Positions 60,301-64,000 of a stretch of 64,000 nt of DNA are shown here, piece by piece; positions within the stretch are counted from its first letter, which is position 1; every line of letters starts with the position of its first letter. The DNA is taken from NCBI RefSeq assembly GCF_035582795.1, contig NC_134368.1, forward strand, positions 31,060,501-31,124,500, written 5' to 3'. This DNA is from Mycteria americana. Lineage: Eukaryota > Chordata > Aves > Ciconiiformes > Ciconiidae. The notes beneath the pieces are model-generated. The model did no database searches, was not told the origin of the DNA, and was given only the letters and a program-made list of their open reading frames with translations. A program made the position numbers and the translations under genes.

Positions 60301-63300
60301 TTAACTACGCATTCCTCCAAACTCTCTGTAATTAAATAAATAACATTAGGGCTTTACTTCGCTTAATGCTGGTATGGAGAATTGCCTGCACAATTTTATT
60401 AGTCTGAACTATTCAGTTATTTCTGAATTAGCATTCAGGAATTAGGAAAAAGGCCTCAAAAATCCATGAGCAATTTTAAATTTTGAATTCTTTTCATTGG
60501 CCTTGGCATATCTTGGGTCCATGTTTTCAGCCTCTCCCCTGCAGCCCCAAGGGATAGCAACTTATTCTTCTTCCAAATGAGATTCTCAGGTAATAGCCCA
60601 AACCCAGCAGCTGGAGTTTAAGGAGAAAGGCCAAAACCTGCCAGACTTGGACATGGGGCGAGTGGAAGAGCGATGAACGAGGGAAGAATCGCAAAGGACC
60701 CCGACCCTCCTTGCACCAGTACCGACTGGGCACCAGGGTCGTTTTTCTCAACAGCGAGGACCTGAGGAAGGTGGATAGAAAAAAGTCTTATTTTCATGCC
60801 CAGGATCTTCCTTTACCAAATGAATTCTTCCCACATCCCCCTTTTATTTCTTCCTGTTTCTGACCCTGTTTTGCGAAAAGTATGGAGTGGATGTCAGAGC
60901 ACCAGGGCTGCTTCTGCTCAGTGAAGACTGCCCCAGCAGCTGAATGTTGTTTGTGTCCACGCATGCCCTCATTCACACTTGCACTGAAGCAAAACCACCT
61001 TGCAGTTCCTGCTGTGCACTGTGCAAGGTTTCACAGGTCACGGCCAAAGTGTCCTTCTCATATATTCAAGGGAAAACGCCCCAAGACTTTTACAGTAAGA
61101 CGATCTCTTTCCTCTGAGAGTGGCAAGTCTGCAGCTATTCAATTCCACCCAATAAATGGGAACCATATGACCATAAGGCGAGGGAAAGTGCAGCTAGTTT
61201 ACACTGCAGCCTTTCCACCAAACACCTCTCCAATCTTTGCATGGGGAAAGCTTCTTCTGTGAATGTCAGACCTGTTCACGGCTTGGGATATTGCCAGAAC
61301 AGATGTGGCCCCTTTTGTAGGTCCCAGCACAGTTGTCAAATCTCTCTTTTATTCTGTCCTTTTTTTCCCCTGGTTTCTGTACCTTGCATATTTATTTTCC
61401 TTCTCAGCCTTTCCTAAAGGTGTGCTTTCCTCTCTGCGGATTTTGCCAGTTCTCCCAGTGCTGGTTCCTAATCAAGATTAAGGCATGTGCACTCTTCCAC
61501 TTCAAAGAGTGCCAATCACAGCTGTCGTTGCTCATTAGGGAAACTGCACCTTTCGGGGGGCCGAATCCCAACCAGAAGCTAGAGCCCAGCACTGGCTTTG
61601 TAACGCCCGAGCTGCAAACGTCCTGGAAACTAGCCACTAGCCCCAAGAGATGCGCCTCCGATCACTCACATGACAGCGACAGCAGGAAAGAAGCGGAGAG
61701 CACCTTTTTCAGGGGCTGACCTTGAAAGAGATGCCCTACAGTACATCTGCTAAACTACATCTACTAACTTGCAGACCTATTAATATAAATATAATGGAAG
61801 ATGCTATGCCTGGAGTTCAGACTTCAACTGTTTGCACACAAGTCCACTAATGGTCTTTAAAGACAATGTTCTGAAATGTAGATAATGCCCAAACAGCTCT
61901 AAATTATTGACTTAGGGAAGTTGGGATGGTGTACCAAGGGATGCACTGTGCTTTATATGCCCTGTTCTCCTAGTCTTTAATCCTCTACTGAAAACAGATT
62001 GCCAGGCTAGCTAGGTCTTTGTTCCTACCCAGTACAACTGTGCTCTACGTTGTCAGTTAATTTTCAGTTGCCCTTACAACTTCAGCTGGCAAGGTGCAGA
62101 GCCGTACTCCTGCAATTGCTGTTATCTGCACGGTGGGATCCTGCCTCCACCAAAAGGTGCCGCTGACTGAGCTGGGCACTGCCCAGGAACCGGAGATGAA
62201 ACGCTCCTTTCCCGACAAGCTCACTTACCCAGGCAGAGACATCCTCTACATGAGGAATCTGTAGGCAGTTGTCTTTCTCAATTTGCATGGTTGTCATCTT
62301 TCCCATTGTGTTTTCATACGCTTGTCCTCACCAGACAAAAGGTCTGCTCTCGCTTCTCCTGAAGTCAGTGGGAACTCTGCCATCAATTCCAGCGGTAGCT
62401 GGATCGGGGCCAAAATGTTAGCCACTCCGCTTCCCCTTAAGTCATTCCCAAACAATACTTCTTTGATTACATATCAAGCCTGAGGGGTCTTAGTTATCTT
62501 CTAACTCTCTCCTTTATATCTCCAGTATCTATGGATTCCATAGTGTAGGCAGGAACTGTTTGAACAGAAGGGCCTTAATCATCAAAAGTACTTTTCTTCC
62601 CCAGCCATGTTTTTTCTCAAAGGGAGTTTGTTGCTAATTCCTTTGGGAACGAGATGAGGAAAAAATGAAAAGGAAATGACACAGGTTTAAAGAGAGGCTA
62701 AAACAAAAAAAACCCAAGCCCACAGAAAGATAGTCTCTGACATTTGAGAACGAATGTACCTATAACCAAATTCACCAGGAGAAAAAAGCCCTGCTCACAT
62801 TGAAAATGCTAACTTTTAAAATTATATTGGATGCAAGTATGACACAAGCCACAAGGGTAAACTTTGCTAGATTTTCAAGGGGGTTTGCAATAGAGGGCAG
62901 TAAATCAGAAGAAAGGAGAATCCTATTTATTTAGGTAACTGTGCAGTCTAACAAGTCCAAAATAGCTTCAGTTGATTCTGAGTATCTTCCTAGGCTTCTA
63001 AACGGTAATTGTGTTCCCCTTTAATCAGAGACTCTGACAGTTATACTCTTCCACAAAGAGAAGTCGTACTTAGATATTTAGTTTTCAGCCACAGAGGGAA
63101 ACACCACAGCACTGTGTATGGTTATGCCTTACAGATGCCACTTGGTAAAGGATGAAATGGCTACAGGAGACAACCAGTCTGACTCAGAAGACCAAAACAG
63201 GACTCTGACCAAATTGTGTCCTGCAAATAATGTCCTTGTGACTGGAGAACATTGGCACTGAAGTTAGTATTATTTACAAAAACACAGAGAAAACCAACTC

Positions 63301-63716
63301 TGCTGCATAGCTGAAGACCTTTACTATGAATCGGACATACAGCAGATTTCTGTATACTTAAGGTGAAATATATTCACCGTCCACATAGGACAGATGAGAA
63401 TTTCTTTTTGGTTTTGCAAAATGTGCACGCAGTGAAGATGATGTGACAGCCATGCTAAGCAATACACAACTCCCCAAAAGGCTGGGCATTACAAGAGAGG
63501 AAAAAGTGCTATCAGAAAGTGGCACTGTATTTTACTCTTCACCAAACAGCAGGTGAACAAATGAACAAATACATTCAATATAAAGTAAATTAACAAATAA
63601 ATTCAATATAAAATATGCACATAATATTACCAGGTAGTCTGCTTGAATTAAAAAGTGGCTCTAGGCTAGGTACTGCAAAACATCATATTTTATCAGCCTT
63701 CTCCTATTAGATATTC
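57321..63716 (-). other. SCFD2: Large SCFD2 intron, right end of window
   Basis: AT-rich, with one exon-like end at 62232 (donor CTGG|GTAAGTGAG on the minus strand after an open stretch of about 33 codons containing MQIEKDNCLQIPHVEDVS) that I cannot assign to SCFD2. A degenerate two-copy AT repeat lies at 63556-63612. No other feature recognised. Confidence 0.5.
58288..58311 (+). repeat. Poly(A) run of 24
   Basis: An uninterrupted A homopolymer preceded by GGGGGG. No retroposed body was identified upstream. Confidence 0.85.
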
Positions 63717-63797
63717 ATGTTGATTATTTTGTAGTCTTATAAGTCACCCTATTAGATATGCATAGGGTGACTTATAAGACTATAAAATAATCAACAT
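63717..63797. repeat. Near-perfect 36-bp inverted repeat with 9-base loop
   Basis: Arm 63717-63752 is the reverse complement of 63762-63797 except at one position (G63731), which in plus-strand RNA would still pair as G-U. The loop is 63753-63761. A direct repeat CCTATTAGATATxCAT occurs just before the left arm (63703) and across the loop (63748). Confidence 0.95.
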
Positions 63798-63903
63798 TGA
63801 TTTGGGCCATTAATATCTTGTTGAAGAATTTTGGACATGATCTGATATTTGGGCTACTAGGAGATCATGAGTGAACAACATCGAAATACTCTTAATTATT
63901 TCA

Positions 63904-63930
63904 TAATAAGACTATTTCATAGTCTTATTA
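63904..63930. repeat. Perfect 12-bp inverted repeat with 3-base loop
   Basis: TAATAAGACTAT at 63904-63915 and its exact reverse complement at 63919-63930. It shares the core AAGACTAT with the larger inverted repeat 110 bases upstream. Confidence 0.9.
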
Positions 63931-64000
63931 AATATATGCCGCACTGCTAGAATGGTAGCATTTGGTAACATTTCACAACGTACTGCAGTGAAAAAGGAGG

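Noticed and set aside
26494-64000. Further SCFD2 upstream exons
   Set aside because: I looked on the minus strand for the segment preceding CDSSLTL (phase 1 donor) and for the conserved middle of the protein and found nothing convincing; they probably lie past the right edge.
1-64000. tRNA, rRNA, CRISPR arrays, phage or bacterial systems
   Set aside because: No B-box (GGTTCRANNCC), rRNA-like blocks, or regularly spaced repeats were seen; the window is vertebrate chromosomal DNA.

Overview
The window is vertebrate nuclear DNA, and almost certainly avian. It has introns with GT-AG splice sites, a GC-rich CpG-island promoter, and long AT-rich non-coding stretches. The interspersed repeats are sparse and of the CR1 LINE type; the clearest is a reverse-oriented, 5'-truncated CR1 3' end at 1270-1421. 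I see no operons, bacterial genes or CRISPR arrays, and no viral genes.

Two protein-coding genes can be supported, arranged tail to tail. RASL11B lies complete on the + strand (CDS 6720-9403, four coding exons, 243 aa). It starts in a CpG island with GC boxes (about 6170-7320) and has a 3'UTR ending near an ATTAAA signal at 10519. SCFD2 (Sec1 family domain containing 2) lies on the - strand and is partial: its last four coding exons are at 26493-26348, 22734-22600, 17983-17864 and 13827-13735. Its remaining 5' exons must lie mainly beyond the right edge. The convergent RASL11B/SCFD2 pair is the order known from other vertebrates.

Region by region: 1-6170 is intergenic DNA upstream of RASL11B with one clear and two degraded CR1 copies. 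6170-10545 is RASL11B with promoter and 3'UTR. 10546-12128 is the gap between the two 3' ends. About 12129-13734 is the probable SCFD2 3'UTR and flank. 13735-26493 holds the four SCFD2 exons and three introns, with a CR1 reverse-transcriptase remnant at about 22068-22330 and a polypurine tract at 24716-24814. 26494-64000 looks like one very large SCFD2 intron. That intron contains an isolated CpG-rich pocket (31975-32205), an old CR1 copy (about 45340-46320), AT-rich stretches that resemble conserved regulatory DNA, and a near-perfect 36-bp inverted repeat at 63717-63797.

I did not find a clearly new biological system. The best leads are: a GC-AG splice donor in SCFD2 that the exon frames leave no alternative to; the foldback element and a sister palindrome near 63.7-63.9 kb; a CpG pocket directly upstream of a minus-strand open frame with a signal-peptide-like start; and exon-like cassettes on the SCFD2 strand at 57.2 and 62.2 kb that do not match the SCFD2 protein as I know it. 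The two genes are not known to act in one pathway: RASL11B is an atypical Ras-like GTPase and SCFD2 a predicted SM-type membrane-traffic protein.
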